In this document: positions 1 to 10,188 of the stretch, in pieces
How positions within the stretch are numbered: the stretch's first letter is position 1
Layout of the letters: each line of letters begins with the position of its first letter
Source: Desulfacinum infernum DSM 9756
GTDB lineage: Bacteria > Desulfobacterota > Syntrophobacteria > Syntrophobacterales > DSM-9756
Direction: 5' to 3'
Length of the DNA: 64,000 bases
NCBI RefSeq assembly: GCF_900129305.1
Contig: NZ_FQVB01000014.1
Coordinates: 1 to 64,000, forward strand
Notes under the pieces: model-generated
What the model was told of the DNA's origin: nothing
Databases searched by the model: none
The model's input: only the letters and a program-made list of their open reading frames with translations
Program-made: the position numbers and the translations under genes

Positions 1-185
1 GTGAGGATCTCTTCAATGCGATTTGCTAATCCTTTTAATTGTTTGGGCTCGAGGTCCAGCTTTCCCAAATTGAGAAGAGTCCTCTGCCTAGGCCCCTTGG
101 GAGTCCTGTAGGACTCGACCAACTGGTGGTAGAAGTAGGTGGTTCCCGTTTGGTGATCTTTTTTTCTGACTCGTCGAATGAACAT
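1..185 (-). CDS. IS1634-type transposase, N-terminal fragment cut by window edge
   Basis: The minus strand reads an open frame from an ATG at 185 to the left edge (about 61 codons, no stop). It begins MFIRRVRKKDHQTGTTYFYH and continues with LVESYRTPKGPRQRTLLNLG. This is the typical opening of IS1634-family (IS4-group, DDE) transposases, which start with M-[FY]-I-R-R, then a YY-x-x-LVES segment and an RQRTLLNLG segment. The catalytic DDE region would lie outside the window, so I cannot say whether the element is intact. A terminal inverted repeat would be expected between 186 and about 300, but I could not identify one without the other end. The family call rests on the N-terminal motif only. 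Confidence 0.75.
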   Translation of the reverse strand, partial: MFIRRVRKKDHQTGTTYFYHQLVESYRTPKGPRQRTLLNLGKLDLEPKQLKGLANRIEEIL

Positions 186-349
186 AGTAGCAGGACATTA
201 GCATGAGGAGGGAAGGCGAGTCAATGCTGGCCGTCTATTTTCTACCACTACACCCACTTTTCGATGCCCCTTCAACGGCCTTTCAGATAGTTAGATGAGC
301 AAAATCGGTACAATGTCGCACTATGCAGCATATAGATGACAAACTTGGG

Positions 350-2299
350 CTAAGCGGCCACCTGCTGCGACGGTAGTTCGTTCTCCCTCCCCTCGCACAG
401 GGCGATCACCTCTTCGGCGGAACGCTTGGCCAGGCCCTTGGTGGCGTCGTGGTAGATGACCCGCATGATCTCGGCGATGGAGGTGACGCCCAGGGTCGCC
501 TTGTAGAAGGCGTCCTCGCTCATGGTCACAAAGCGGGTGTGGTCCCGGGCGATTCGGCGGATCTTGCCCGAGGTGCTGCGGGCCAGGATGGCGTCCCGAA
601 CGGCTTCGTTGACCACGAGCAGCTCGTGGACGGCGGTTCGTCCCTTGTATCCCGTGTGATAACAGTGGTGACATCCTTCCGGGGCATAGAAGGTGAACTG
701 GTTGGGATCCAGCGGATCGATGGTGGAAAAGAAGGCCAGCTCCTCCTCCTTGGGTTCGTAGGGCACCTTGCAGTGGGGGCACAGCACGCGCACCAGGCGC
801 TGGGAGACCACGGACACCACCGTGGAGCTGATGAGAAAGGTCTCGATCCCCATGTCCATCATGCGAAGGAGAGCCCCGGCCGTGTCGTCCGTGTGGAAGG
901 TGGTGAGCACCTTGTGGCCCGTCAGGGACGCCTGGATCACGGCTTCCGCCGCCGTGGCATCCCTGATCTCGCCCACCATGAGCACGTCGGGATCCTGGCG
1001 CATCATGGCCTTGATGCAGTCCAGATAGGTCAGGCCCAGATGCGGGGCCACCGCCCCCTGGACGATCCCGTCGATGGCGTATTCGATGGGATCCTCCACG
1101 GTCATGATGACCCGCTCCATGTTGTTGAGATAATTGATGGAGGCATAGAGGGTGGTGGTCTTGCCGCTGCCGGTGGGGCCGGTCACCAGGATCACTCCCT
1201 GGGGATAATCCAAGATTTCCTTATAAGCCCTGAGGTTGGCCGGGTTGAAGCCCAGGGCGTTCAGATCGATCAGGGTGCTTTCGCGAGGCAAAATGCGGAT
1301 GACCACCGTCTCCCCGTACATGGAAACATAGGTGGAAACCCGAAGATCGAATTCCTTGTTCATGACCCGCGCCTGGATGCGCCCGTCCTGGGGACGCTTC
1401 TTTTCGGCAATGTCCAGGGCACAGAGGGCCTTGAGGCGGCTGATGAGGCGGGGAGCCAGGGCGATGGGCAGGTCCGTCCGGTGGTGCACGATCCCGTCGA
1501 TCCGGTACCGAATACGGACCCGATTTTCCAGAGGTTCGATGTGGATGTCGCTGGCCCCTTCCATGATGGCGTTGGAGATGACGAAGTTGAGGATCTCCAC
1601 CACATTGTCCGCCCCCGCCTCCAGCAGCGACTTCTCCCCAATGACCAGCTCGGGCTTCTCGACGGGTTTGACCTCGGGACCCAGCTCCAGTTCGTGGTAT
1701 TGCAGGTTGATGGTCTTGAGTATCTCGTCGCGGGTGGCGATGGCCGGTTCCACCTCGCAACGGAAGACCTGTTCCAGATGCCGGATCAGCTCGCCATCCA
1801 GCGGGTCCGCCATGATGACGGTGACCACCGATTCTTCCTTGAAGGCGGGCAGAACCAGGTTCTTTTTCAGAAAGGCCGGGCTGAGGCCCTTGAGAAGGTT
1901 CTTGTCCACCAGCCCCACGGTGGGAAGAATCCTGGGAATGCCGAGCTGGATGCTCAGGGCGCCGACCAGGTCCCGTTCGGTGATGAACCCCTTCTCGATG
2001 AGGATCTCTCCCAGCTTTTTCTTGCTTCCCTGCTGGGCCTCCAGGGCTTCTTCCAGCTGCTCCGGGGTGAGCATCTTCATGTTGAGCAGCACTTCCCCCA
2101 TGGGAAGCTCGATCCGGTACTTTCGGAGGATGCGCCTGAGATCGGATCGGCTGATAAAACGGCACTTCACGCACAGTTCGCCGAAGGGAACATAAGCCCG
2201 GTGCTTCTTTTGCAAGTCAAGGACATGTTGGAGCTGATCCTCCGTGATCAGCCCTTCCCGCAGCAGGATATCCCCCATCTTCTGTTTTAGACGCCTCAC
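350..2299 (-). CDS. Type IV pilus / type II secretion assembly ATPase (PilB/GspE family)
   Basis: This is a hexameric secretion ATPase of 649 residues, the usual size for PilB/GspE. It powers polymerisation of pilins or pseudopilins at the cytoplasmic face of the inner membrane. The N-terminal 150 residues look like two MshEN/T2SSE_N segments (IGEILIEKGFI-type repeats). They are followed by Walker A GPTGSGKTTT, an aspartate box, Walker B MVGEIRDATAAE and the His box TGHKVLTTFHTDD. A CPHC...CHHC four-Cys zinc site lies in the C-terminal part, as in PilB and GspE. The start is a GTG at 2299 with a GGGAGG ribosome site eight bases upstream; an internal ATG at 2278 is the alternative. No other pilus or secretion gene is next to it, so the choice between PilB and GspE is open. 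Confidence 0.9.
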   Translation of the reverse strand: MRRLKQKMGDILLREGLITEDQLQHVLDLQKKHRAYVPFGELCVKCRFISRSDLRRILRKYRIELPMGEVLLNMKMLTPEQLEEALEAQQGSKKKLGEILIEKGFITERDLVGALSIQLGIPRILPTVGLVDKNLLKGLSPAFLKKNLVLPAFKEESVVTVIMADPLDGELIRHLEQVFRCEVEPAIATRDEILKTINLQYHELELGPEVKPVEKPELVIGEKSLLEAGADNVVEILNFVISNAIMEGASDIHIEPLENRVRIRYRIDGIVHHRTDLPIALAPRLISRLKALCALDIAEKKRPQDGRIQARVMNKEFDLRVSTYVSMYGETVVIRILPRESTLIDLNALGFNPANLRAYKEILDYPQGVILVTGPTGSGKTTTLYASINYLNNMERVIMTVEDPIEYAIDGIVQGAVAPHLGLTYLDCIKAMMRQDPDVLMVGEIRDATAAEAVIQASLTGHKVLTTFHTDDTAGALLRMMDMGIETFLISSTVVSVVSQRLVRVLCPHCKVPYEPKEEELAFFSTIDPLDPNQFTFYAPEGCHHCYHTGYKGRTAVHELLVVNEAVRDAILARSTSGKIRRIARDHTRFVTMSEDAFYKATLGVTSIAEIMRVIYHDATKGLAKRSAEEVIALCEGRENELPSQQVAA

Positions 2300-3183
2300 T
2301 GACGACCTCCCGTCCGTTTCGAATCTCCCCGCCTGTCCTTCAAATCATGGGCTTTCCGCTCTTTTCAATTTCGGCCACCCTCAAGAAATCCTTGAATCTC
2401 TCGCTTGTTTTTTCGACCCACCAAGGCACCGGCAGGGTTGGAGACTTTCCTTACCTAGATGGAGCGATTCTTTGTATTCTAATGATCTCCGAGCGATTAG
2501 CGGGCGGGGATAAACCCCTCCCCTACCCAACATGTCCATCTGTCTTCGTAGGGGCGGGCTTTACGCCCGCCCACCGGAACCTCGAGATGGGGAAAAATCG
2601 CCCAATTCAGGCCTTATTGGCCTTTTTCCCTTGTTGGGATAATTCTCCCGTCACGGCCCACGACCTCGTCCGAGAACGGCTCTCCGGATCAAGATGCCGG
2701 GAAATTTCCGTTCTTTTCGCAGACGCGGGGCTTCAGCCCCGCGGAAAGGGGTGATCTTAACCTCCATCCCGGGGAGCCCGTGACAACGAAGGATGAAACG
2801 CACCTTCGGGAAGCAGCCCCCTGTAGGGGTGAACGATGATTCGCCCCTACAGGCCGCGCGCACCATCGGAACGAGGTCGCGTTTCATAGAGACCCCATGA
2901 AGTGATAGGCAATACCAAATGGGCCATCCGGCACCCGGAGGTTCCTGCGCAGCCCTAAAGGATTGCGCTACGAGAAAAACGGTCATCCGCAACGTTCTCG
3001 GACAAGCTCCCGGGGGCGGTTTGCGTGCAGACAGAGAATCCCCTGGAGCGACCTTTTCCTTTTGGACCCGACCGGGTTATAAAGCGCCTTTGCCTGCGGA
3101 CGGCACGGCCCCGGCGCGGGAAAGGTCCCGGACCGAGGAGCCGTAATTATAGTGAGACACTGGGAAATGGCAAGAACAGACGC
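2300..3183. repeat. Gene-free gap filled with dispersed palindromic repeats
   Basis: No credible gene is present. The gap holds a GC palindrome with GGGCGGGCTTTACGCCCGCCC near 2550-2572, closely similar over about 150 bases to 60708-60840. It also holds CGCGGGGCTTCAGCCCCGCGG at 2724-2744 and a GCAGCCCTAAAGGATTGCGC palindrome at about 2948-2970. A 131-base segment at 2758-2888 closely resembles 52930-53062. It lies between the two palindromes that sit next to each other at 54786-54908, which suggests one repeat inserted inside another. The uvrA promoter must also lie at the right end; TATAAA at 3077-3082 is a possible -10, but no convincing -35 is seen. Confidence 0.8.
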
Positions 3184-6100
3184 ATGGATACCCATATTCG
3201 ACTTCGCGGCGTACGCCAGCACAATCTCCAAAACCTGGACCTGGACATCCCCCTGCATCGCCTCATTGCCGTGAGCGGCGTGAGCGGTTCCGGAAAATCG
3301 AGCCTGGCGCTCCACACGCTCTACGCCGAAGGGCAGCGCCGGTACGTGGAAACCTTTTCCCCCTACGCCCGCCAGTTTCTGGAAAGAATGGACCGCCCAG
3401 ACGCCGACGTCATCGAAGGGATTCCTCCGGCCATTGCCATCGAATCGGGAACATCCGTTCGAAGTTCCCGGTCCACGGTGGGGACCATGACGGAGATCAA
3501 CGACCACCTGAAGTATCTTTACGCCCGCCTGGCCGTCCCCGTCTGCCCCGGATGCGGGGAGACCATCCGGGAGGAAAACCCCGAGACGGTCCTCCAAACA
3601 CTTGAATCCCTGGATCCTGAAAGCCGCCTGCTCGTCTGTTTTCCCCACACCCCCTCCGGCACGGACTGGGTCCGACGTCTGGTTTCCCAGGGGTTTCTTC
3701 GGATCTATTCCAACGGCGTGGTGCTCGATCTGGAAGATTTTGCCGGCGGGCCAAGGATGAGCGAGCCACCTGAGGAGATCCTGGTGGTGGTGGACCGGCT
3801 CCTTTGGAAGAAGGCCGCGCCCGAGCGCGTCCTGGATTCTCTCCGCACGGCCTTTTCCATGGGAGGGGGCACGGCGTGCGTGGTGGTCCTTCCCGACCGG
3901 GTGCTGCGTTTTTCCCGGGACCTACGTTGCCCTCGCTGCGATGTGGCGGTGGAACCCAAGAGTCCCGGCCTCTTTTCTTTCAACAGTCCCCTGGGCGCCT
4001 GCCCCAAATGCCGGGGATTCGGCCGGATAATCGATGTGGACCTGGATCTGGTCATCCCGGACAAGCGGCTGTCCATCGAACGGGGGGCCATCCGTCCCTG
4101 GACTCCCGATCGCATGGAATTCCAGGATCTGATGGACTTCTGCCGCCGGAGAGGCATCCCCACCGACGTCCCCTTTGAAGATCTTTCCGAGACACATCGC
4201 CTGCAAATCATTGAGGGAACGAGCGATTTTTACGGCGTCCGCGGGTTTTTCGACTGGCTGGAAACCAAGACCTACAAGATGCACGTGAGGGTCTTTCTTT
4301 CCCGCTACCGGGCCTACCTGACCTGCAAGGCCTGCGGCGGATCCCGCTTCCGGGATGCGGTCCGCGTCTATCGGATGCGGGGGGTTTCCATCCACGAATT
4401 GTGCGCCTGGCCCGTGGGGCGGTGTCTCGGCTTCTTCCGGGAGCCCTGGCCGGAGCTGGAAGAAGACCCGGCGGCGGCCCTGCTGGCCCAGGAAATCCGA
4501 AACCGGCTTCAGTTCCTGGTGGACGTGGGGCTGGATTATCTCACCTTGGACCGCCAATCCCGCACCCTGTCGGGAGGCGAAGTGCAGCGGGTGCATCTCA
4601 CCCGCGCCCTGGGTTCCGCTCTCACGCACGTTCTCTACGTTCTGGACGAACCCAGCGTGGGCCTGCACCCACGGGACCAGCAGCGCCTCATGAATCAGCT
4701 CCACCGGCTCGTATCTCTGGGAAACACCGTGGTCATGGTGGAGCACGACCCGGACATGATCCGCCTGGCCGATCACGTGATCGACATGGGACCGGGCGGC
4801 GGCGAGCGGGGTGGCCGGGTCCTCTACCAGGGACCGCCCGAAGGGCTGGCCCGGGCTCAAGGCAGCCTCACGGGCCTCTACCTGAAAGACGACGGAAAGC
4901 GAATCCCGCCCGGCGCCTCCGCCCATCGCCCCCGAAGACGCCCCGACGGGAACCGGGCCCTGGTGGTCCGGGGCGCCGCGGAAAACAATCTGAAGAACAT
5001 CACCGTCTCCATTCCCCTGGGCTGCCTGGTGGGGGTGAGCGGCGTTTCCGGATCGGGAAAGAGCACGCTGGTGGAGGACACCCTCTACCACAACTGGCTG
5101 CGGCTCATGGGAAGGCCGAGCGAACAGCCCGGCCGCTGCAGCGCCCTGGAAGGAGCGGATCGCGTGGACGACATGGTCCTGGTGGATCAGCGCCCCGTGG
5201 GCCGCTCCCCCCGGGCGAACCTTCTCACCTACACCAAGGTGCTGGACCCCATCCGCAAGATGCTGGCTTCCACGCCGGAAGCCCGGCTGCGCGGCTATTC
5301 CGCCGGGCATTTTTCCTTCAACGTCCCCGGAGGACGCTGCGACCACTGCAAGGGGGAAGGCTTTCAGAAGATCGAGATGCAGTTCCTGGCCGACGCCTAC
5401 GTGCGCTGCCCCGTGTGCAACGGCCGCCGGTTCCGCGACGAGGTGCTGGACGTGCGCGTCAAGGGCCTTTCCATCGCCGACATCCTGGAGAGCACCGCCG
5501 CGGAGATCCTGGAAGCCTTTCCCGAAAACGAAGCCGTCCGCAAGGCCCTGGAACCGGTGGTGGCCATCGGACTGGACTACCTGCGGCTGGGCCAGCCGCT
5601 GACCCTGCTCTCCGGAGGGGAAGCCCAGAGGCTCAAATTGCTTCGGTACCTGAGTCCAGGCCGGGCGGGAGCATCCTCCAAAGGCGTTTGCTTCCTGCTG
5701 GACGAGCCCACCGTGGGACTTCATCCCCACGATCTGGAAAAGCTCGTGGAGGTGCTCCATCACCTGGTGGATCGGGGCCACACCGTGGTGGTGGTGGAAC
5801 ACAACCTGGAACTGCTGTGGGCCTGCGACTGGATCATCGACCTGGGCCCGGAAGGAGGAGACGCGGGCGGCACGGTGGTGGCTGCGGGAAGTCCGGAGGA
5901 GATCGCCGCCAATTCCGCAAGCCACACGGGACGGTTCCTGGCCTCCCGTTTTCTGAAACGAGACGCCGGGAGCGTCCCCGCAGACGGCACCGCCCGGCCC
6001 GCCCCCTCCGGCCCGGCCCGGGCTTCGGTCCCGCCGTCGGAGATCGTGGTTCGCGGCGCCCGGGAGCACAACCTGCAGCTGGAGGAGGTTCGGTTTCCCC

Positions 6101-8514
6101 TGAACCGGATGACGGTGATCACGGGCCTGAGCGGATCGGGCAAATCCTCCCTGGCCTTCGACATTCTCTTTGCGGAAGGCCAGCGCCGCTACCTGGAATG
6201 CCTTTCCACCTACGTGCGCCAGTACTTCAAGATTCTGGAAAAACCGGACGTGGACCAGATCCTGGGGCTCCCGCCCACGGTGGCCATCGAGCAGAGGACC
6301 GCGCAGCCGGGAAAGAAATCGACGGTGGGAACCATTACCGAGATCTACCATTTCCTGCGCCTTCTCTTTGCCCGGATCGGCCGCCAGCACTGCCCGGAAT
6401 GCGGTCGTCCGGTGGACGCCATGAGTCCGGACACCATCGTGCACCTGCTGGAACGGGAACTCCGGGAACGGCCGGCCGCCGTTCTGGCTCCGTTGGTCCG
6501 CGGCCGCAAGGGGATCTACCGGGACCTCTTCATGAGACTCCGACGCCTGGGCTACCGGAGCGTTCGAATCGACGGAATCCTTCATCCCCTGGATCCCCTG
6601 CCGGCCATCGCCCGCCACCGGGAACACGACATCGAGGTGGTGGTCCTGGAAGAGGAGAACGTCGGAAGCCTGAACCAGGGCGAACTGCAGCGCCGCATTT
6701 TGGAGGCCCTGCGCCTGGGCGGGGGCACCGTGGTGGCGGCCGGGGATCAAGACCGTTTCTTCAGCCGTCATCTCACCTGCCGACGGTGCGAAAGGAGTTT
6801 CGCGCCGCTGGATCCGCGGCTCTTTTCCTTCAACAGCCGCCTGGGCGCCTGCCCGCACTGCGAAGGCAGCGGCCTGCAAGGCGACGAAACCTGTTCCCAT
6901 TGCGGCGGAACACGGCTGAACGAACAGGCCCGGGCCGTGCGGGTTCACGGCTGGACCATCGGGGCTCTGACGGACCTTCCGGTGAAGGAGTTCGAAAAGA
7001 CCTGGAAGGCTTTGCCCTTCGGGCCTTCCGAAGAGCCGGTTTCCGGGCCCATCTCCAGGGAAGTCCTGGAGCGCGTGGGGTTCCTGCGCCGCGTGGGCCT
7101 GGACTACCTGGCCCTCGGCCGGGCCGGGCACACTTTGTCGGGAGGCGAAGCCCAGCGGATCCGCCTGGCGGCCCAACTGGGATCCACGCTCCGGGGCGTC
7201 TGCTACATCCTGGACGAACCCACCATCGGCCTTCATCCGGTGGACAATGAGAAGCTGCTGGCGGGGCTTCGGGAACTCACGGACCGCGGAAACAGCGTGA
7301 TCGTCGTGGAGCACGATTCGGACACCCTGCGCCTGGCCGACAAGATCCTGGAACTGGGACCGGAAGCCGGATCCGGCGGCGGAAGGCTCACGGCCCAGGG
7401 CCGCTACGACGACCTGGTCCGACAACCCCACACCCTCACCGGGCGCTGGTTCGGCCGCAAGGCTCCCGCAGAGAATCCGCACCGGAAAAAGAAAGTCCCC
7501 GGCCATGCCGGCTGGATCACCGTGCGGGGAGCCCGCGCCAACAACCTGAAAGGGATCGATGCGGCCTTTCCGCTCCAGACCCTCACCTGCGTCACGGGCG
7601 TTTCGGGATCGGGAAAGAGCACCCTGGTCCATGAGGTCCTGCAAACGGCCCTCGCGGGAATCAAGAAGGGCGTCCCGTGGGACCCCGCCTGGCCCCTTGC
7701 GGCCCTGGAAGGCCACGAGCCGATCCAGCGGGTCGTGGAGGTGGACCACGCCCCCATCGGCCGCACCCCCCGGTCCACGCCCGCCACCTATGTGGGCATC
7801 TGGGACGAGATCCGAAAGCTCTTCGCCGCCGTTCCGGAAAGCCGCACCCGGGGTTTTCAGCCGGGACGCTTTTCCTTCAACGTCAAGGGAGGCCGGTGCG
7901 AATCGTGCCAGGGCCAGGGTCGGACCCGGGTGGCCATGAGCTTCCTTCCCGACGTGACGGTTCCCTGCACCACCTGCGGCGGGCGCCGGTTCAACAGGGA
8001 AACGCTGGCCATCCGCTACGGCGGCGCTTCCATCGCCGACGTCCTGGCCATGACCGTCACGGAAGCCAGGAACTTCTTCGCCGCCGTTCCCAAGGTCTTC
8101 CGGCCGTTAGTGGTCCTGGACGATCTGGGCCTGGGCTATCTCACCCTGGGCCAGCCCAGCCCCACCCTGTCGGGCGGCGAGGCCCAGCGCATCAAGCTGG
8201 CGGCGGAACTCACCAACCACAAGGCCCCCACCCTGTACCTGCTGGACGAACCCACCACCGGACTGCACCGGGCCGATGTGCACCGGCTGGTTGGGGTTCT
8301 TCGGGCCCTGGTGGACCAGGGGCACACGGTGGTCGTCATCGAGCACAACCTGGACCTGGTGGCCGCCTCCGACTACGTGCTGGACCTGGGCCCCGGAAGC
8401 GCCGACGAGGGCGGCCGGCTGACGGCCTGCGGCCCGCCGGAAGAACTGGCCCGCCGGGCTGAAGACCTTCCTTCGGCCACGGCCCGGGCCCTGCGGCGCC
8501 ACCTGCAAGGCTGA
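3184..8514 (+). CDS. uvrA: Double-length UvrA: tandem fusion of two UvrA units
   Basis: UvrA is the damage-recognition ATPase of nucleotide excision repair. The usual protein is about 940 residues with two ABC cassettes; this one is 1776 residues with four. Walker A motifs (SGSGKSSL or SGSGKSTL) fall near residues 35, 624, 984 and 1476, and ABC signatures (LSGGE) near 462, 809, 1318 and 1662. CxxC zinc pairs occur in both halves (CPRC...CPKC, CDHC...CPVC, CRRC...CPHC...CSHC, CESC...CTTC). A fused two-unit UvrA of similar length is known in Chlamydia. The start chosen is ATG 3184, where similarity to UvrA begins ([14 protein letters not shown]). An open frame extends upstream to 3025, but that part is repeat DNA. 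No uvrB or uvrC is nearby. Confidence 0.93.
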   Translation: MDTHIRLRGVRQHNLQNLDLDIPLHRLIAVSGVSGSGKSSLALHTLYAEGQRRYVETFSPYARQFLERMDRPDADVIEGIPPAIAIESGTSVRSSRSTVGTMTEINDHLKYLYARLAVPVCPGCGETIREENPETVLQTLESLDPESRLLVCFPHTPSGTDWVRRLVSQGFLRIYSNGVVLDLEDFAGGPRMSEPPEEILVVVDRLLWKKAAPERVLDSLRTAFSMGGGTACVVVLPDRVLRFSRDLRCPRCDVAVEPKSPGLFSFNSPLGACPKCRGFGRIIDVDLDLVIPDKRLSIERGAIRPWTPDRMEFQDLMDFCRRRGIPTDVPFEDLSETHRLQIIEGTSDFYGVRGFFDWLETKTYKMHVRVFLSRYRAYLTCKACGGSRFRDAVRVYRMRGVSIHELCAWPVGRCLGFFREPWPELEEDPAAALLAQEIRNRLQFLVDVGLDYLTLDRQSRTLSGGEVQRVHLTRALGSALTHVLYVLDEPSVGLHPRDQQRLMNQLHRLVSLGNTVVMVEHDPDMIRLADHVIDMGPGGGERGGRVLYQGPPEGLARAQGSLTGLYLKDDGKRIPPGASAHRPRRRPDGNRALVVRGAAENNLKNITVSIPLGCLVGVSGVSGSGKSTLVEDTLYHNWLRLMGRPSEQPGRCSALEGADRVDDMVLVDQRPVGRSPRANLLTYTKVLDPIRKMLASTPEARLRGYSAGHFSFNVPGGRCDHCKGEGFQKIEMQFLADAYVRCPVCNGRRFRDEVLDVRVKGLSIADILESTAAEILEAFPENEAVRKALEPVVAIGLDYLRLGQPLTLLSGGEAQRLKLLRYLSPGRAGASSKGVCFLLDEPTVGLHPHDLEKLVEVLHHLVDRGHTVVVVEHNLELLWACDWIIDLGPEGGDAGGTVVAAGSPEEIAANSASHTGRFLASRFLKRDAGSVPADGTARPAPSGPARASVPPSEIVVRGAREHNLQLEEVRFPLNRMTVITGLSGSGKSSLAFDILFAEGQRRYLECLSTYVRQYFKILEKPDVDQILGLPPTVAIEQRTAQPGKKSTVGTITEIYHFLRLLFARIGRQHCPECGRPVDAMSPDTIVHLLERELRERPAAVLAPLVRGRKGIYRDLFMRLRRLGYRSVRIDGILHPLDPLPAIARHREHDIEVVVLEEENVGSLNQGELQRRILEALRLGGGTVVAAGDQDRFFSRHLTCRRCERSFAPLDPRLFSFNSRLGACPHCEGSGLQGDETCSHCGGTRLNEQARAVRVHGWTIGALTDLPVKEFEKTWKALPFGPSEEPVSGPISREVLERVGFLRRVGLDYLALGRAGHTLSGGEAQRIRLAAQLGSTLRGVCYILDEPTIGLHPVDNEKLLAGLRELTDRGNSVIVVEHDSDTLRLADKILELGPEAGSGGGRLTAQGRYDDLVRQPHTLTGRWFGRKAPAENPHRKKKVPGHAGWITVRGARANNLKGIDAAFPLQTLTCVTGVSGSGKSTLVHEVLQTALAGIKKGVPWDPAWPLAALEGHEPIQRVVEVDHAPIGRTPRSTPATYVGIWDEIRKLFAAVPESRTRGFQPGRFSFNVKGGRCESCQGQGRTRVAMSFLPDVTVPCTTCGGRRFNRETLAIRYGGASIADVLAMTVTEARNFFAAVPKVFRPLVVLDDLGLGYLTLGQPSPTLSGGEAQRIKLAAELTNHKAPTLYLLDEPTTGLHRADVHRLVGVLRALVDQGHTVVVIEHNLDLVAASDYVLDLGPGSADEGGRLTACGPPEELARRAEDLPSATARALRRHLQG

Positions 8515-9103
8515 ACGGAACTGATAGCCAACTAAGCCATTGGGCTCGGGCCGAAACCCGGTTAGTCGGCACACCGGTCTGTATAGAGACGGCCCCTTCC
8601 CCGCCAGGATGAAAGAACCTGCACCGCGGCGCTGTCTTTCTGTGGGGGCGCCGCAAGGAGCCGGGAGCGGCACCATCGCCACGAAATAGCCGGCCACCCC
8701 CAGCGCGGCTTGCCCCGCTCCCACAAGGGACCAAAGCCGAGGTTGTTTTCACAACAAAATGTCCCTCTCCCTCATTTCCGATCATGATGCTTTCTTTGCG
8801 TCTTTGCGCGAGACCTTTTTTACCTCCCGCCAAACCGCTATTTTCTTTCACATTAACGGTCATGGCTCCCCTCGCGCCACCCCGCATGGATGAAAGAGCG
8901 GGCAGGAGCAAGGGCATTTGTCGGAACGCCGCGATATGCCATTCTCTATGAGTCACTGCGCGCCCATTGCATTGCCGGGCACCCTCATTGCAGCCTTCGC
9001 AGTTTCTACAACGAAGAAGATTTGCGTCTATTCGCGTTCATTCGCGGTTCTCTTTCATATTAACCCCCATCACGGAGGGCCCGTGATAACGAAGGATGAG
9101 AAT
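8515..9103. repeat. Repeat-rich gap including one copy of a 223-bp direct repeat
   Basis: After uvrA there is no gene until 9284. The segment 8843-9065 is almost identical (two mismatches seen over 223 bases) to 20493-20715, in the same orientation, exactly 11,650 bases apart. Both copies start and end with a short TTTCA(C/T)ATTAAC motif, as if the unit were bounded by its own small direct repeats. Upstream, 8600-8720 carries a family that includes the phrase TGAAAGAACC and a GTGGGGGCGCCGCAAGGAGC segment also seen near 20265-20320, 53100 and 60965-61055. A 67-codon frame inside the 223-bp unit has no ribosome site and no recognisable product. Confidence 0.85.
8843..9065 (+). repeat. 223-bp dispersed direct repeat, copy 1
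   Basis: It matches 20493-20715 with two base differences seen by eye (position 8851 C versus T, and one G/A change near 8894). Terminal motif TTTCA(C/T)ATTAAC occurs at both ends. There is no transposase frame and no obvious terminal inverted repeat, so it is a non-autonomous or spacer-type repeat. Confidence 0.9.
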
Positions 9104-9283
9104 CTCGTGTTTACGGAATGTTAAAGAGACTTTCAGTGACTTCCAGTAGCTTGAAGGCATCGAAAAAATTAAAAATACCTAAAGGTTCCGGATCTCCCCG
9201 CCGATTTTGCTCTATGGGTACGCCACGCCTTTCGGTTTTAGGCCGGGAACTGAAAACTACATTACGAAAAGGGAGGTTATTCC
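9104..9283 (+). promoter_or_regulatory. Leader of the phnD-like gene with mutually exclusive pairing segments
   Basis: This 180-base leader is noticeably more AT-rich than its surroundings around 9100-9180. CCTAAA at 9178-9183 can pair with TTTAGG at 9237-9242. The adjoining GTTCC at 9185-9189 can pair with GGAAC at 9246-9250. The two helices interleave, so they would form a pseudoknot or two alternative structures. A GGGAGG ribosome site follows at 9271-9276. I could not match the layout to c-di-GMP, Moco, SAM or other riboswitch classes I know. It is a candidate only. Confidence 0.3.
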
Positions 9284-10186
9284 ATGACGACACTCACCCG
9301 CAAACTGGCCAAGGGAATGGTTTTCTCGCTGTCTCTTCTCGTTCTGCTGGGGTTCACCTCCACCAGCCATGCGGACTACAAGATCGGGGTCCTGGCCAAG
9401 CGGGGTGCTCCCACCTGCATGGCCAAATGGGGGGCCACGGGGGCTTACCTGACGGAAAGGACCGGAGAAAAATGCACCATCGTTCCTCTCAAGTTCGAGG
9501 CCATCGAACCGGCCGTCAAGGAGGGACGGGTGGATTTCGTTCTGGCCAACTCCGCCTTCTACGTGGAGCTCAAGAAAAAATACAACGTCCGCGCCGTGGC
9601 GACCCTTGTGAATTCGACTCAGGGCAAGGCCTTGAAGGAGTTCGGCGGGGTGATCTTCGTCCGCAAGGACAGCCCCGTCCAAACCCTTGAAGATATCAAG
9701 GGCAAGAAGTTCATGTGCGTGAACAAATCTTCTTTCGGCGGCGCCCACATGGCCTGGCGACTTCTTTTGGAAAACGGGATCGACCCCACCAAGGACTGCG
9801 CAGCCTTTCTGGAAGGCGGAAAGCATGACAACGTGGTCCTGGCGGTGAAGAACGGCACGGCCGAAGTGGGAACGGTGCGTTCCGACACGCTGGAACGCAT
9901 GCAGGACGAGGGAAAGATCCGCATGGATGAGTTCCGGATCATCCACAAGGTGGAAGACGACTTCCCCTTCGTGCACAGCACCCGGCTCTATCCGGAATGG
10001 CCCCTGGCCGCCCTGGAAAAGACGGACCCGGCCCTGGCGGACAAGGTGGCGGCCGCCCTGAAAGCCATGCCCGCTGATTCGGAAGCCGCCAAGCGCGCCA
10101 AGATCGTGGGCTGGACCGATCCGGCCGACTACACGCCCGTTGAAGAATGCCTCAAAGCCATCAAGTTCGGCGTCTTTGGAGAGTAG
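9284..10186 (+). CDS. PhnD-like periplasmic substrate-binding protein
   Basis: The 300-residue protein has a clear signal peptide (hydrophobic core [11 protein letters not shown], cleavage near SHA-DYK). A type 2 periplasmic binding fold of the phosphate/phosphite/phosphonate (PhnD) family follows, with [11 protein letters not shown], an [15 protein letters not shown] stretch and [18 protein letters not shown] as family-like landmarks. GGGAGG lies eight bases before ATG 9284. No ABC permease or ATPase gene is adjacent. The next gene, starting two bases after the stop, is a chemoreceptor. The likely role is therefore to bind a small ligand, possibly an anion, and present it to that receptor rather than to import it. 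The ligand itself is not determined by the sequence. Confidence 0.85.
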   Translation: MTTLTRKLAKGMVFSLSLLVLLGFTSTSHADYKIGVLAKRGAPTCMAKWGATGAYLTERTGEKCTIVPLKFEAIEPAVKEGRVDFVLANSAFYVELKKKYNVRAVATLVNSTQGKALKEFGGVIFVRKDSPVQTLEDIKGKKFMCVNKSSFGGAHMAWRLLLENGIDPTKDCAAFLEGGKHDNVVLAVKNGTAEVGTVRSDTLERMQDEGKIRMDEFRIIHKVEDDFPFVHSTRLYPEWPLAALEKTDPALADKVAAALKAMPADSEAAKRAKIVGWTDPADYTPVEECLKAIKFGVFGE

Positions 10187-10188
10187 CC

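Noticed and set aside
449-2290. Long plus-strand open frame (613 codons) opposite the PilB/GspE gene
   Set aside because: It is a shadow of a strongly conserved ATPase on the minus strand. Its composition is His/Gly/Asp-rich nonsense with no ribosome site or family motifs.
3922-7749. 1275-codon minus-strand open frame within uvrA
   Set aside because: GC-rich antisense shadow of a gene with all motifs intact; no plausible protein features.
8918-9124. Small gene inside the 223-bp repeat (a similar frame occurs at 20568)
   Set aside because: Its first 49 codons repeat because the DNA repeats; no ribosome site, and the two frames diverge once the repeat ends.
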